Positions 25,787 through 36,564 of a stretch of DNA of 64,000 bases are shown in pieces. The notes under the pieces are model-generated. The model worked only from the letters and a program-made list of their open reading frames with translations, made no database searches and was not told the origin of the DNA. The stretch spans positions 1,673,137 to 1,737,136 of the forward strand of contig CP092081.1 in assembly GCA_022226935.1 (NCBI GenBank), read 5' to 3'. Origin of the DNA: Nitrospira sp. Its GTDB lineage: Bacteria; Nitrospirota; Nitrospiria; Nitrospirales; Nitrospiraceae. Made by a program: the position numbers and the translations under genes. Positions within the stretch are counted from its first letter, which is position 1, and the number at the start of each line of letters is the position of its first letter.

Positions 25787-26194
25787 ATGAAGACTTCGGC
25801 GAAAAAATCCACTCCCACTCGAAAGAAACCTGCGAAGGTGAACGGGGTTAAGTACCCTGATATTCAGAAAGACCTGGAAGGCCAACGTGCGGCCATCCTC
25901 GCCGAAGCCGGAGTGGTGTTGACGAATCCTACCGGTCTGGAAGTGTTCCCGGACGTGAGCGACCAGGCCTCCGCGGAGGCCGACCAGCATTTCTCGTTTC
26001 GCATTCGCGAACGGGAGCGAAAACTCCTCAAGAAAATCGATGAAGCCCTGGGGCGACTTGCCACGCAGACCTATGGTATTTGCGAAGGCTGCCGGGGTGA
26101 TATCCCATATAAGCGTTTGAAGGCCCGCCCGGTTACGACCTTATGCATCGAGTGCAAGACGAGTCAGGAAGAAGCTGAAAAGTCCCCCCGCTGA
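25787..26194 (+). CDS. DksA/TraR-type C4 zinc finger protein
   Basis: A 135-residue protein of the DksA/TraR family, which bind the secondary channel of RNA polymerase and modulate stringent control. The N-terminal ~20 residues are Lys-rich (KTSAKKSTPTRKKPAK). A coiled-coil region follows (RERERKLLKKIDEALGRL). The zinc finger CEGCRGDIPYKRLKARPV and CIEC gives four cysteines near residues 101-125. The coil is somewhat short relative to E. coli DksA, and a DxxDxA tip motif is not obvious, so whether it acts like DksA is open. The gene has its own promoter candidate. Confidence 0.9.
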   Translation: MKTSAKKSTPTRKKPAKVNGVKYPDIQKDLEGQRAAILAEAGVVLTNPTGLEVFPDVSDQASAEADQHFSFRIRERERKLLKKIDEALGRLATQTYGICEGCRGDIPYKRLKARPVTTLCIECKTSQEEAEKSPR

Positions 26195-26261
26195 GTCCGC
26201 GCCTACTCCCTACCACATCTCTTTTGCTATCCGGCGGCGTTTGCCGCTAGGCCCTCTTTCG

Positions 26262-27407
26262 CTATTGGTGCTTGAGGGCTTTCACGCGTGTCTGCGCCAG
26301 GGCTGAGCGATCGGCTTCTTCGGGAATGCCTTCGGTGAGGGCCAGATACGTTTCATATTCTGTAATGGCTCGTTTGGGGTTGGCGTCCGCGATGGCTTCG
26401 GCCAGGTTGAATCGCGCAATCGCATAATTGGGGCGCATCAGGACAGCTTTTTCGAAGGAGGCGAGCGCGTTCTGCTTGTCGCCTAATTTGCCGTACACAT
26501 ACCCCAGATTGTTGACGACCTCCGGGGAATTGGGACGTTGTGCCAGTGAGGCGAGTAGCTCACGCTTGGCCTTTTCCAGATCGCCGGCGGCTTCCCAGGA
26601 TACGCCGAGCCGGTGATGGAGTTCCGCTTGCCAGACCTGACTGGTGAACCCTGAGGCACTGGCCTTCTGGTACGCGTCCAGTGCGATGGTTTGATTCTTC
26701 GTCCCACAGTAGGCGAGTTGTGCAGTTTGGCCTCGGGCGAATTGTTGAAGCGAGGCAAACGGTTCTTTATCTTCCGCTCCCTGCATGTCGAGGTGCTGGC
26801 CACCGTGCTGTTGCCCGGTATCCCGCAGACGATCGAGAAATTCTTTTCTGTATGGAGAAAAGAGTTTGACGTAAGGGTCAATGGAAAAGGACGCGGCTAG
26901 GAGCCGTGGATGTGTTCTGTCGCCCAAAACGAGGTATCGCGTGGTGGTTTTTTCATCCCCCGTGTCATAGAGGGTGCTGAATGCCATATTCTGACGATCG
27001 GCCAATTGAGCGACGGTGAGGTAAAACTCCAGGCTAGGTTTCAGCTGGGAAAGGGTGTAGCGAAGTGTTTTGTAAGGAGCTAGGTCGAGTCCGGAACGAA
27101 ATACGAATAGCGTCCCGACCAGTGTCCCGTCTTCATCGAAGAAGTACGACTCGTCCCCCTTGGACAAGCTCTGTTCGGCTGGGATGCGCAGCTCTTGGCC
27201 GCTGCCCCAGGCTTGAGTCTGTGGCACGAGGCCAGAATGATGCTCTTGGAATACCTTGCGGGTATCACAAAGTTTCGTGGATCTTAGCAGGTCGAGGTCG
27301 CTTTCTGAGGGCGGAAGCGGCGCGCGCGCTGGTGGTGGGGTTTCGCACCCTGTCAGCAGGGCGCAGACGGTGAGCAGTGCAGGCAGCAGTGGGAGCCGAC
27401 GATGCAT
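26262..27407 (-). CDS. TPR-containing lipoprotein
   Basis: A 381-residue lipoprotein with signal and lipobox LTGC (Cys21). Residues ~25-240 form an unrecognised domain. From ~250 to ~375 are TPR motifs (GDLEKAKRELLASLAQRPNS, NNLGYVYGKLGDKQNALASF, and a third copy), so it probably scaffolds protein contacts in the envelope. It converges on the DksA/TraR gene with 67 bases between. The N-terminal region has no catalytic motif I recognise. Confidence 0.82.
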   Translation of the reverse strand: MHRRLPLLPALLTVCALLTGCETPPPARAPLPPSESDLDLLRSTKLCDTRKVFQEHHSGLVPQTQAWGSGQELRIPAEQSLSKGDESYFFDEDGTLVGTLFVFRSGLDLAPYKTLRYTLSQLKPSLEFYLTVAQLADRQNMAFSTLYDTGDEKTTTRYLVLGDRTHPRLLAASFSIDPYVKLFSPYRKEFLDRLRDTGQQHGGQHLDMQGAEDKEPFASLQQFARGQTAQLAYCGTKNQTIALDAYQKASASGFTSQVWQAELHHRLGVSWEAAGDLEKAKRELLASLAQRPNSPEVVNNLGYVYGKLGDKQNALASFEKAVLMRPNYAIARFNLAEAIADANPKRAITEYETYLALTEGIPEEADRSALAQTRVKALKHQ

Positions 27408-27561
27408 GGACGGATGCGATACCCCAGGTCAATGTCATCTAGGATCGAGGGATAGAGCATACCCGATTGTGCTTAGAGATGCGACTGGCAGGGAGAACCG
27501 TATGCTGTGCTCCTCGCCGCCGAGAAAGAGATCCCGGCCGGCGAGGTGTCACGAGCGGGGG

Positions 27562-27891
27562 TTACCGACGTTGCGAGTCAATCATTGCGTCTTCGGCCGT
27601 GTAGCCGAAGAGGTACGGGGCCTGTCTCGCCACGGCATAGAGTGGCCGATTCACGGTGTAATCCACCAGGTGTCCGACCGGGTGAAGCACAAAGCCCAGC
27701 CACCGGTAAGGATTGTCGTTCGCTTGTGACGCGGCCATGGGATCGGAATAGACCAGCGAGGTGCTGTCCATCGCGCTATAGATGCTGAGCGGCGCATTGT
27801 AGTTCTGATCCTGCGTCGCCATCTGATTGGTGGTGGAACAGCCCGTGGTCAGAAGCAGTCCCAACATGATTGTGGCCAGAGTCCCGCGCAT
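27562..27891 (-). CDS. Small lipoprotein, function unknown
   Basis: A 109-residue lipoprotein: hydrophobic signal and lipobox TTGC (Cys18). The mature part contains a hydrophobic patch NPYRWLGFVLHPVGHLVDY and RPLYAVARQAPYLFGY. This pattern (a helix-forming core plus YTxNRPLY-like segment) is seen in small proteobacterial lipoproteins but I cannot name a family. It lies 154 bases downstream of the TPR lipoprotein start. The reading frame is supported by the signal sequence. Confidence 0.7.
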   Translation of the reverse strand: MRGTLATIMLGLLLTTGCSTTNQMATQDQNYNAPLSIYSAMDSTSLVYSDPMAASQANDNPYRWLGFVLHPVGHLVDYTVNRPLYAVARQAPYLFGYTAEDAMIDSQRR

Positions 27892-28074
27892 ACCGTGCCT
27901 CTCTTTCTTCTAGAGGAACATTCGAAGAGACGAAGTCTGTTCCTTGTGAGAAAAGTCTAGCGCAGGGTCCTGATTCTGTCCAGTTAGGCGGGACCCTAGG
28001 CCATCCATCAGGCAAAGCCCGGTATATTCAGCTGTTGTACGGCCGGTGAGGGATAGGAGCCGTCGAAGAACGGA

Positions 28075-28149
28075 TGGTGGGCGATACAGGTATCGAACCT
28101 GTGGCCTCTTCCGTGTGAAGGAAGCGCTCTCCCACTGAGCTAATCGCCC
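28075..28149 (-). tRNA. tRNA-Val (anticodon CAC)
   Basis: On the minus strand GGGCGAT pairs with ATCGCCC, followed by A and an encoded CCA. The anticodon stem CTTCC/GGAAG encloses TTCACAC, giving anticodon CAC for Val GUG. The T-arm ACAGG-TTCGATA-CCTGT is canonical. Length 75 bases including CCA. Confidence 0.95.
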
Positions 28150-28161
28150 GAGCAGGTCGAG

Positions 28162-28191
28162 AGTCTACCACGGTCCGGCAAAAAGGAGCAA
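28162..28191 (-). promoter_or_regulatory. Putative promoter of tRNA-Val
   Basis: On the minus strand TTGCTC (28186-28191), an 18-bp spacer and TAGACT (28162-28167), preceded by an extended TG. The start near 28155 would be only a few bases before the tRNA. Confidence 0.4.
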
Positions 28192-28296
28192 CCAATCGTC
28201 CGACGGTCATAGCGCCGGATGCGGGCCTGGATAGGGACCGATCTTCATTGGGCGGTGGCGAACAATGCCGCCAAGGCTAAATCGTCCTCCGTTTTC

Positions 28297-28326
28297 TTGA
28301 CATCGAGAAAAGGCGATTCTTACAAT
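28297..28326 (+). promoter_or_regulatory. Sigma70-type promoter upstream of trmFO
   Basis: TTGACA (28297-28302), an 18-bp spacer and TACAAT (28321-28326). This is the best-matching promoter in the window. Start expected near 28333, 29 bases before the trmFO ATG, so it can drive trmFO-xerC-hslV-hslU-argB. Confidence 0.65.
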
Positions 28327-28361
28327 GAGCCTCCTTCCATCTTTTCAAAGGTTTCCCATTC

Positions 28362-29678
28362 ATGCGTGAAGACATCGTCATCATCGGCGGCGGTCTGGCC
28401 GGCTCAGAAGCGGCGTGGCAGGCGGCCCATCGCGGAGCCAAGGTCACACTCTACGAGATGCGTCCGAAAGAGATGACGAAGGCGCACAAAACAGGCGATC
28501 TGGCCGAGCTTGTCTGTTCGAACTCACTGGGTTCAATGGACACGCTCAATGCGCCCGGCATTCTCAAGGGCGAGATGCGTCGCCTCAACTCGCTGGTGAT
28601 TCGCGCGGCGGAGGGGGCACGCGTGCCGGCCGGCTCGGCACTCGCGGTGGACCGGGACATCTTTGCACGTGCCATCACGCAGGCGCTGGAGGGGCATCCC
28701 AATATTCGCATCATTCGCGAAGAGATCACGGAGATTCCTGCGGATGCCGTGACGATCATCGCCACCGGCCCGCTGACGTCGGAGAAATTGTCGAAGGCCA
28801 TCAGTGAGCTGACTCACGAACGGCACCTGTATTTCTTCGATGCGATCTCGCCGATTATCGATGCGGACTCCATCAACATGGACATTGTGTATCGCGCATC
28901 ACGGTATGGGAAGGGCGGCGCGGACTACCTGAACTGTCCCATGGATGAAGCAGCCTATAACGCGTTGTACGATGCCATGATGGCGGCCGAAAAAGTGCAG
29001 CCGAAAGAATTTGAAAAAGTCGCCTACTTCGAAAGCTGCATTCCCATCGAGGTCATGGCCGAGCGGGGACGGCAGACCATGCAGTTTGGTCCGTTGAAAC
29101 CGGTTGGCTTAGAGGACCCGAAAACCGGGAAGCGTCCCTATGCGGTGGTGCAATTGCGAACCGAAAATGTTCACGGCACCTGCTACAATATGGTCGGGTT
29201 TCAGACCAAGCTCACCTACCCTGAACAGAAGCGAGTCTTTCGACTGATTCCCGGGCTGGAGCAGGCCGAGTTTTTGCGGTTTGGCAGCCTGCATCGCAAC
29301 ACTTTCATCAATTCCCCGCAACTGTTACGCGACACGCTCCAGCTCAAAACTCGCGGCACCGTCTTTTTCGCCGGACAATTAGTCGGCGTCGAGGGATACA
29401 CAGAGTCGGCGGCGATGGGGGGGATTGCCGGTATCAATGCGGCGCGAGGTCTCGCCGGTCAACCGCTCGTTACCCCGCCGTCCACCAGCGCCCATGGTTG
29501 CCTCATGGCCCACATCACCAAGAGCGATCCGGCGCATTTTCAGCCGATGAACACCAACTTCGGCCTGTTCCCGCCCGTCACCACCAAGACCCGCGACAAG
29601 GATCAGAAGCGGCGTCTCATCCAGCAACGAGCCGTTGAGGATTTTGACGCATGGATCGCGCAATCCGGGCTTTCCTAG
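28362..29678 (+). CDS. trmFO: TrmFO, folate/FAD-dependent tRNA uracil-54 methyltransferase
   Basis: Makes 5-methyluridine (T54) in tRNA using 5,10-methylenetetrahydrofolate and FAD. The 438-residue protein starts with the FAD-binding [10 protein letters not shown] (9-18), contains the conserved Cys52 in LVCSNSLGS, and a second conserved cysteine in [14 protein letters not shown] (~ residue 228). The C-terminal part has the typical [17 protein letters not shown] segment. The gene heads a run with xerC, hslV, hslU and argB, as in the Firmicutes trmFO-xerC-clpQ-clpY order. Its end overlaps the xerC start by 28 bases. Confidence 0.97.
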   Translation: MREDIVIIGGGLAGSEAAWQAAHRGAKVTLYEMRPKEMTKAHKTGDLAELVCSNSLGSMDTLNAPGILKGEMRRLNSLVIRAAEGARVPAGSALAVDRDIFARAITQALEGHPNIRIIREEITEIPADAVTIIATGPLTSEKLSKAISELTHERHLYFFDAISPIIDADSINMDIVYRASRYGKGGADYLNCPMDEAAYNALYDAMMAAEKVQPKEFEKVAYFESCIPIEVMAERGRQTMQFGPLKPVGLEDPKTGKRPYAVVQLRTENVHGTCYNMVGFQTKLTYPEQKRVFRLIPGLEQAEFLRFGSLHRNTFINSPQLLRDTLQLKTRGTVFFAGQLVGVEGYTESAAMGGIAGINAARGLAGQPLVTPPSTSAHGCLMAHITKSDPAHFQPMNTNFGLFPPVTTKTRDKDQKRRLIQQRAVEDFDAWIAQSGLS

Positions 29679-30613
29679 ACGTATTGGCGGTTCAGGAAGG
29701 CGCCTCTCCGCAAACGATCCGCGCCTATACATCCGACCTGGCCCAGTTCCGCGCCTTTGCCCTGGCCGCGCTGAAGCCTCGTGACACCCTGACAGTCGAA
29801 TCGATAGAAGCAGGCGTGATTCGTGAATTCCTCGCCTCGCGTGATCGTCGGGGAGAGAAGAAAACTTCCCTGGCCAGAAAATTGGCCTGTCTGCGTAGTT
29901 TTTTTCGGTATCTGGTTCGCGTCGGCCGCTTGCAGGCGAATCCGGCGGAAGATGTGTGCGCGCCGAAGTTGCCCAAACACCTTCCTCAGGTGCTCACGAA
30001 AGACGATGCCGGAGCGTTGATGGAGTTTCCGCCCGGAGATGCGCGGGAAGGGCTGCGCGATCGCGCCATTCTCGAAACCTTGTATTCCACCGGCGCGCGT
30101 GTCAGTGAATTGGTCGGCATGGATCGTGACGATATCAGTCGCAGTGAAGGTGTCGTGCGTGTTCGCGGCAAGGGAGGGAAAGAGCGAGTCATTCCATTAA
30201 GCCCACTCGCGCTGGAGGCCATTGACGCCTACCATGCTCAAGCTCCCGTCGCGGCTGCCTCGGATTCTTCAGCAGAGAGAGCACAGGGTTCCTCGCCCGT
30301 TTTTCGCAATCGTCGCGGAGGGCGATTGACGACTAGAACGATTGCCCGCATCGTGGCCAAATATTCGGGACAACTCAGCGGTGGTGCGATTCACCCTCAC
30401 ACCCTGCGCCATTCCTTTGCTACGCATCTGTTGGATGAAGGCGCAGACTTGCGGGCCATTCAAGAGATGCTGGGGCACGTGTCGCTCAGTACGACTCAAA
30501 AATACACCCATCTTGCGACTGACCAGCTACTCGCGTTATACGATCGCACTCACCCGCGTGCCGGCTCGGCCGGGGAAGCTGGAGACATGAACAAGCAGAA
30601 GGGCTCGCGATGA
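29651..30613 (+). CDS. xerC: Tyrosine recombinase XerC
   Basis: Resolves chromosome dimers at dif during division. The 320-residue product has an N-terminal SAM-like DNA-binding domain and the catalytic tyrosine-recombinase domain with Arg150 (TGARVSEL), Lys174 (RGKGGKE), His250-x-x-Arg253 (HTLRHSF), His276 (LGH) and nucleophile Tyr285 (QKYTHL). All six key residues are in place. An insert rich in Ala/Ser (~197-215) is a bit long. It overlaps trmFO at its start and hslV as ATGA at its end. XerD is not in this window. Confidence 0.95.
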   Translation: MDRAIRAFLDVLAVQEGASPQTIRAYTSDLAQFRAFALAALKPRDTLTVESIEAGVIREFLASRDRRGEKKTSLARKLACLRSFFRYLVRVGRLQANPAEDVCAPKLPKHLPQVLTKDDAGALMEFPPGDAREGLRDRAILETLYSTGARVSELVGMDRDDISRSEGVVRVRGKGGKERVIPLSPLALEAIDAYHAQAPVAAASDSSAERAQGSSPVFRNRRGGRLTTRTIARIVAKYSGQLSGGAIHPHTLRHSFATHLLDEGADLRAIQEMLGHVSLSTTQKYTHLATDQLLALYDRTHPRAGSAGEAGDMNKQKGSR

Positions 30614-31146
30614 AGATTCGTTCGACCACGGTCTTATGTGTCAGACGGGGCAATCAGGTCACCATGGGATGTGATGGACAGGTGACGGTCGGGAACACCG
30701 TCATGAAACATAACGCCAGAAAAATGCGCCGGATGCATAACGACACGGTCTTGTCGGGATTCGCCGGCGCCACGGCGGATGCCTTCACCCTCTTCGAAAA
30801 ATTCGAGGCAAAACTGGCGGAGTATCGCGGCAACCTGACGAGAGCCGCCGTGGAATTGGCGAAAGACTGGCGGACGGATCGAGTCTTGCGGCGTCTGGAA
30901 GCGCTGCTGGCGGTGGCCGATCTCGATCACTCCTTTATTATTTCCGGCACGGGAGATGTGGTAGAGCCGGAGGACGGCATTCTGGCCATCGGTTCTGGCG
31001 GACCCTATGCATTAGCCTCCGCCCGTGCCCTGCTCGCGCATTCCGAATTGGGCGCCGAGCACATCGTGAAGGAATCGCTGATGATTGCCGGCGGGATCGA
31101 CATTTATACCAACCAACAGATTGTGATCGAATCGCTCACGCGTTAG
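30610..31146 (+). CDS. hslV: HslV, peptidase subunit of HslUV
   Basis: N-terminal-threonine protease of the proteasome-like HslUV complex. The 178-residue product begins [13 protein letters not shown], so the catalytic Thr aligns with Thr6 rather than Thr2 of E. coli; a short five-residue propeptide must be removed. The remainder ([42 protein letters not shown]) matches the family closely. The start codon overlaps the xerC stop (ATGA). It is directly followed by hslU after 13 bases. Confidence 0.97.
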   Translation: MKIRSTTVLCVRRGNQVTMGCDGQVTVGNTVMKHNARKMRRMHNDTVLSGFAGATADAFTLFEKFEAKLAEYRGNLTRAAVELAKDWRTDRVLRRLEALLAVADLDHSFIISGTGDVVEPEDGILAIGSGGPYALASARALLAHSELGAEHIVKESLMIAGGIDIYTNQQIVIESLTR

Positions 31147-31159
31147 GATCAACCCTGTC

Positions 31160-32563
<1,404 letters not shown>

Positions 32564-32592
32564 GCGGGACCAGCGACAGCGAGGAGTGACGC

Positions 32593-33489
32593 ATGAACAA
32601 ACTGATTAAAAAAGCCGACGTGCTGATTGAGGCCTTGCCCTACATTCGGACGTTTAAGGGCAAGACGGTCGTCATCAAGTACGGGGGGCATGCGATGACG
32701 GATGCCTCGCTCAAGGCGCGGTTCGCGCAGAATGTTGTGTTGCTGAAGTACGTCGGCCTGAACCCCGTCGTGGTGCACGGGGGAGGCCCGCAAATCGATC
32801 AGATGCTGGATCGATTGGGCATGGAAGCGAAGTTCAAGCATGGCGTTCGGGTAACCGATGCCGCAACGATGGAAATCGTCGAGATGGTCCTTGCCGGCCG
32901 GATCAACATGGAAATCGTCGATCTGCTGAACCGGCATGGAGGCCAGGCCGTCGGGCTGAGCGGCAAAGACGGCGGGTTGATGTTGACCAAGCCGTTGACC
33001 GCGAAGGCGTGGGCGGAAAGCATTGAGAAGGACATCGATACCGAAGACAGCGACGCGGATTTCGGGTTTGTCGGCGACGTGAAGTCGATCGATCCCACGT
33101 TGCTGCTCAAGCTCCAAGAAGATCACTACATTCCGGTCATTGCGCCCATTGGAACGGATCGGGAGGGCAATACGTACAACATCAATGCCGACCTGGTCGC
33201 CGGAGCCATCGCCGCCGCGCTGAAGGCCGAAAAGCTCGTGATGTTGACCGATGTGAAGGGGATCCGGGATGCCAATGGCCGGCATCTCTCGACGGTCTCC
33301 CGCAAAGACGTCCAACGGATGGTCAAACGCGGCACCATCAGCGAGGGGATGTTGCCCAAGGTACATGCCTGTCTGGATGCCTTGGCCGGGGGAGTGGGAA
33401 AAGCGCACATCGTCGACGGACGCGTGCCCCATGCCATTTTGCTGGAAATTTTTACCCACAAGGGTATCGGCACCGAGATCGTCGCGTAG
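32593..33489 (+). CDS. argB: Acetylglutamate kinase
   Basis: Second step of arginine synthesis: phosphorylates N-acetyl-L-glutamate. The 298-residue protein has KYGGHAM near residue 29, GGGPQID (~63-69) for substrate binding, the central GLSGKDGGLM and NADLVAGAIAAAL segments, and a C-terminal GRVPHAILLEIFTHKGIGTEI typical of the family. A GAGGAG lies before the ATG. It follows hslU at 29 bases and completes the run from trmFO; it is a biosynthetic gene in an otherwise proteolysis/RNA group. The N-terminal helix (LIKKADVLIEALPYI) suggests the arginine-sensitive hexameric type. Confidence 0.97.
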   Translation: MNKLIKKADVLIEALPYIRTFKGKTVVIKYGGHAMTDASLKARFAQNVVLLKYVGLNPVVVHGGGPQIDQMLDRLGMEAKFKHGVRVTDAATMEIVEMVLAGRINMEIVDLLNRHGGQAVGLSGKDGGLMLTKPLTAKAWAESIEKDIDTEDSDADFGFVGDVKSIDPTLLLKLQEDHYIPVIAPIGTDREGNTYNINADLVAGAIAAALKAEKLVMLTDVKGIRDANGRHLSTVSRKDVQRMVKRGTISEGMLPKVHACLDALAGGVGKAHIVDGRVPHAILLEIFTHKGIGTEIVA

Positions 33490-33714
33490 TCAGTGCACCA
33501 ACCACGCAGGTACACTTCAACCACAAGTGAGTGGGCGCCCGAGTTTCCGGCTCCCGGATATCGAGTGGGGGCAGGATTGCGCCAGCGCTGAGCGGAAGGC
33601 GGGGCACTTTCTGATCGCCTGCCTCGTTGCCTATTCTCATAAGGAGCATGGACAGGGTCATGGACAGCTCAGGATGGAGCCACGTCATCAACGATCTGGC
33701 AAGGACGGAGAGAC

Positions 33715-34413
33715 ATGGCGCGTAAACGTGTGACGGTAGGCCCTGCCGCCAGGCGGGTGATCAGGGAGATATTTTCGAGACTCGACTATGCCCGGCTGGG
33801 CCCGATCTATTGCGACGAAGGCGGTGATGAATTTTGGGCCGCGAAGCGAGGCCTCTGTCAGCGTCTCGGGACCAAGGTGGCCACTGCGTTGAAGGCCCGG
33901 CTCAAGCCAGGCGGCACGAGTGTGTATGTGGGCGCCGGAGTGGCGGAGATTCCGCCGCTGGTGATGGAAGCGCTGGAGCTGGATCGGCGCGTGATGGCTT
34001 GTAACTTACGGCGGCAGGAGGTGCTTGTCCTGAATCGCGCCTGTGATCAGCTCCCCATCCGGTTTCAGCATCTCGATGCGGGTTCGGTCAAACAGCGGGT
34101 AGATCACCTCTGGCTGGTCAGTGTCTTGAATGATCCTGAGCGTTTTCCCGAATTGTCCGTGCTGTCTTACGGGAGGGCGAACCCCGTCACGTTCAATGCC
34201 AAAAAGTTTGTCACGCAGCAACAGACGGTTGCCCGGTTGGTCGATCGTTGCTTGAGCCGATTAACTGTGCCGGGTTTGGTCACCACGACGGTTGAAGAGG
34301 CGGTGTGGGTTGCGGAGTGGTGCCATCGGCGAGGCATTCCCTACCGACTTGATGAGCGCACGTACGCCTCACCTACTGTCGGTGATCCTATCTGTCTGAT
34401 GCAGATCGGATGA
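33715..34413 (+). CDS. Unrecognised 232-residue protein, possible Rossmann-like fold
   Basis: I do not recognise this protein. It starts with a basic stretch, has no signal or membrane segment and is presumably cytoplasmic. A segment KPGGTSVYVGAGVAEIPPLV (~62-81) followed by a hydrophobic-acidic MEALELDRRVMACNL resembles the first two strands of a SAM-binding Rossmann fold, and DHLWLVSVLND (~126-136) could be the fourth. A second conserved-looking segment is VEEAVWVAEWCHRRGIPYRL near the end. A GGAGAG sits before the ATG. It is 226 bases downstream of argB on the same strand. A methyltransferase role is possible but unproven. Confidence 0.7.
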   Translation: MARKRVTVGPAARRVIREIFSRLDYARLGPIYCDEGGDEFWAAKRGLCQRLGTKVATALKARLKPGGTSVYVGAGVAEIPPLVMEALELDRRVMACNLRRQEVLVLNRACDQLPIRFQHLDAGSVKQRVDHLWLVSVLNDPERFPELSVLSYGRANPVTFNAKKFVTQQQTVARLVDRCLSRLTVPGLVTTTVEEAVWVAEWCHRRGIPYRLDERTYASPTVGDPICLMQIG

Positions 34414-34440
34414 GGCGCTCACGGAGATGGGGTGGCGCGG

Positions 34441-34980
34441 TTAGACCCAAAAGCCCGGGCGTGGTTTGTCCGGTCCGGAAAGGTACTGACGGGAATATCG
34501 AATATAGTTCTGCGCCGATTCCCGTATCCAGGCGAGTTCCTGCTCGGTCACCGGACGCTTGACCTTGGCCGGTGATCCCAGAATGAGACTCTTCGGTGGA
34601 ACGATGGTCCCTTCCGTAACCAGCGCTCCTGCGCCGACGACGGAGTCTTCCCCGATGACGGCACCGTCCATGATGATGGCGCCCATTCCGACCAGCACCC
34701 GGTTGTGAATGGTGCAGCCGTGCAGTACTACGTGGTGCCCGATGGTCACGTCGTCACCGATGATGAGTGGATGCGTGTCGTGTGTGACATGCAGCATGCA
34801 GAGGTCCTGCACGTTGGTCCGATGGCCGATACGAATGTAGTTCACATCGCCGCGGATCACGGCATGGAACCAGGCGCTACACTCTTCGCCCATCACGACG
34901 TCGCCGATAATGACCGCCGTGTCTTCGATAAAGCAGGATTGAGGAATGGTGGGCTTGATGCCTTGGAAGGTCCGGATCAT
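34441..34980 (-). CDS. Gamma-carbonic anhydrase-like (left-handed beta-helix) protein
   Basis: A 179-residue hexapeptide-repeat protein of the gamma-class carbonic anhydrase/YrdA/PaaY family. The left-handed helix repeats (IIGDVV, VIRGDV, LIIGDDVTI, VVGAGALV) are clear. Metal ligands are plausible as His64, His82 and His87, with spacing like the archaeal Cam enzyme. Members often lack proven carbonic-anhydrase activity, so the substrate is open. It is divergent from rimO with 84 bases between. Confidence 0.92.
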   Translation of the reverse strand: MIRTFQGIKPTIPQSCFIEDTAVIIGDVVMGEECSAWFHAVIRGDVNYIRIGHRTNVQDLCMLHVTHDTHPLIIGDDVTIGHHVVLHGCTIHNRVLVGMGAIIMDGAVIGEDSVVGAGALVTEGTIVPPKSLILGSPAKVKRPVTEQELAWIRESAQNYIRYSRQYLSGPDKPRPGFWV

Positions 34981-35026
34981 GTGCCCAATCTAGGATAGCT
35001 GCCGCTCCAATAGCAAGAGACCTCGT

Positions 35027-35056
35027 TTGACAGACTTTTCCGCCGTCTCGTAGACT
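35027..35056 (+). promoter_or_regulatory. Putative promoter of rimO giving a near-leaderless mRNA
   Basis: TTGACA (35027-35032), an 18-bp spacer and TAGACT (35051-35056). The start is expected at about 35062-35063, only two or three bases before the rimO ATG at 35065. Confidence 0.55.
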
Positions 35057-35064
35057 GCCTGGTT

Positions 35065-36522
35065 ATGGCTTCATCACTGATTACTCCCTCGCGGGCGAAA
35101 GATAAGAAACCCACCATCGGCTTTGTGAATCTGGGTTGTTCAAAAAACCAGGTGGATTCCGAAGTCATGCTCGGCACGCTGGTGGCCGGTGGCTTCCAAC
35201 TGACCGGCGATGCCCGTGCCGCCGAAGTCGTGATCATCAATACCTGCGGCTTTATCGAAGAAGCCAAGCAGGAATCGATCAATAGCATTATCGAACACGG
35301 CCGTCTCAAAAAGTCGGGTTCCTGTCGCGTGTTGATCGCAGCGGGCTGTCTCGCGCAGCGCTATCAGGGCGAACTCCTGAAGGAACTGCCGGAGTTGGAC
35401 GGTGTGGTCGGAACCGGCGAATTCGGGCGGATCGCCGAAATCTGCCGCAGCCTCTTAGCCCCTAAAAAACGCCAGCAACGTCTCTGGCTGGGGCAGCCGC
35501 CCTATCTCCATGACGCCGACACCCCGCGCGTGCGTCTGGGGACGCCTCATAGTGCCTATTTAAAAATTGCGGAAGGCTGTAACCGCAACTGCGCCTTCTG
35601 TGCGATCCCCATCATGCGGGGCAAGCAACGCAGTCGACCGATCGATTCGATTGTGGCCGAGGCGAAACGGCTCGCCAAAGAAGGAGTGAAGGAGCTCAAC
35701 CTCATTTCCCAGGATACCATCAACTACGGGGTGGATCTCGGGCTCAAACAGGGACTTACGGCACTGTTGCGTGAATTGGTCACCCTGGACGATGTGCGAT
35801 GGATTCGGCCCTTTTATTTGTATCCGCAGCAGGTCACGGATGAGTTGCTGGATCTCTATGCCGGCGAGGCGCGCATCACCAAGTATCTCGACATGCCCCT
35901 GCAACACATCAGCGACGGGATGCTCAAACGCATGCATCGCTTGGGAGACCGCAAACACCTGACGAAGCTGGTGGAACGCATTCGGACCAAAATTCCGGGC
36001 GTGTTTTTTCGAACGGCTTTTATCGTCGGGTTTCCCGGCGAGACGGACACACACTTTGAAGAGCTGAAGCAGTTCGTACTCGACATGGAGTTCGATCGCG
36101 TGGCCGTATTTCTCTATTCCGACGAGGAGGGCACATCGGCCGTGGATCTCGATCGAAAAGTCGACCAGGCGGTCATGGAAGAACGGCGCAATGAGCTGCT
36201 GGCTCTACAGGAATCGATTTCCGAGTCCAGAAACCGCGAGTATCTCGGCCGTACGATCGACGTGTTGGTAGATGGAGTGTCTGAAGAATCTGACCGGTTG
36301 CTGGAAGCCAGACATCAAGGCCTGGCGCCTGAGATCGACGGGGTGGTGTATTGTGAACGCGGGGTCGCCAAGCCGGGCGAGTTCATCGCGGTCACGGTGA
36401 CAGATGTCACCGGGTATGATCTGATTGCCCAGTCTGCCGGCCAGACCGACAAGCCAAGCCCTTCTTCCTCTTCTCCTCCTGGTTTGTTCATGCCCAAAAA
36501 GATCGGAGCGGGCTACCGGTAA
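35065..36522 (+). CDS. rimO: RimO, ribosomal protein S12 methylthiotransferase
   Basis: Radical-SAM enzyme adding a methylthio group to Asp of ribosomal protein S12. N-terminal cluster cysteines Cys25 (NLGCSKN), Cys61 (NTCGF) and Cys95 (AGCLAQRY), the radical-SAM motif Cys172-x3-Cys176-x2-Cys179, and a C-terminal TRAM-like domain (~415-475) are all present. At 485 residues it is slightly longer than usual, with a short Lys-rich N-terminal leader and a Ser/Pro-rich stretch near the end. There is no ribosome-binding site and the promoter lies right at the ATG. Confidence 0.96.
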   Translation: MASSLITPSRAKDKKPTIGFVNLGCSKNQVDSEVMLGTLVAGGFQLTGDARAAEVVIINTCGFIEEAKQESINSIIEHGRLKKSGSCRVLIAAGCLAQRYQGELLKELPELDGVVGTGEFGRIAEICRSLLAPKKRQQRLWLGQPPYLHDADTPRVRLGTPHSAYLKIAEGCNRNCAFCAIPIMRGKQRSRPIDSIVAEAKRLAKEGVKELNLISQDTINYGVDLGLKQGLTALLRELVTLDDVRWIRPFYLYPQQVTDELLDLYAGEARITKYLDMPLQHISDGMLKRMHRLGDRKHLTKLVERIRTKIPGVFFRTAFIVGFPGETDTHFEELKQFVLDMEFDRVAVFLYSDEEGTSAVDLDRKVDQAVMEERRNELLALQESISESRNREYLGRTIDVLVDGVSEESDRLLEARHQGLAPEIDGVVYCERGVAKPGEFIAVTVTDVTGYDLIAQSAGQTDKPSPSSSSPPGLFMPKKIGAGYR

Positions 36523-36564
36523 AGCCTGCGCTCACCGGCACCCGCCCCGTCGCTCTGCTCCCGC

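Noticed and set aside
24908..25990. 360-codon open frame opposite recR and the DksA/TraR gene
   Set aside because: Spans two real genes on the other strand and the intergenic promoter; not coding.
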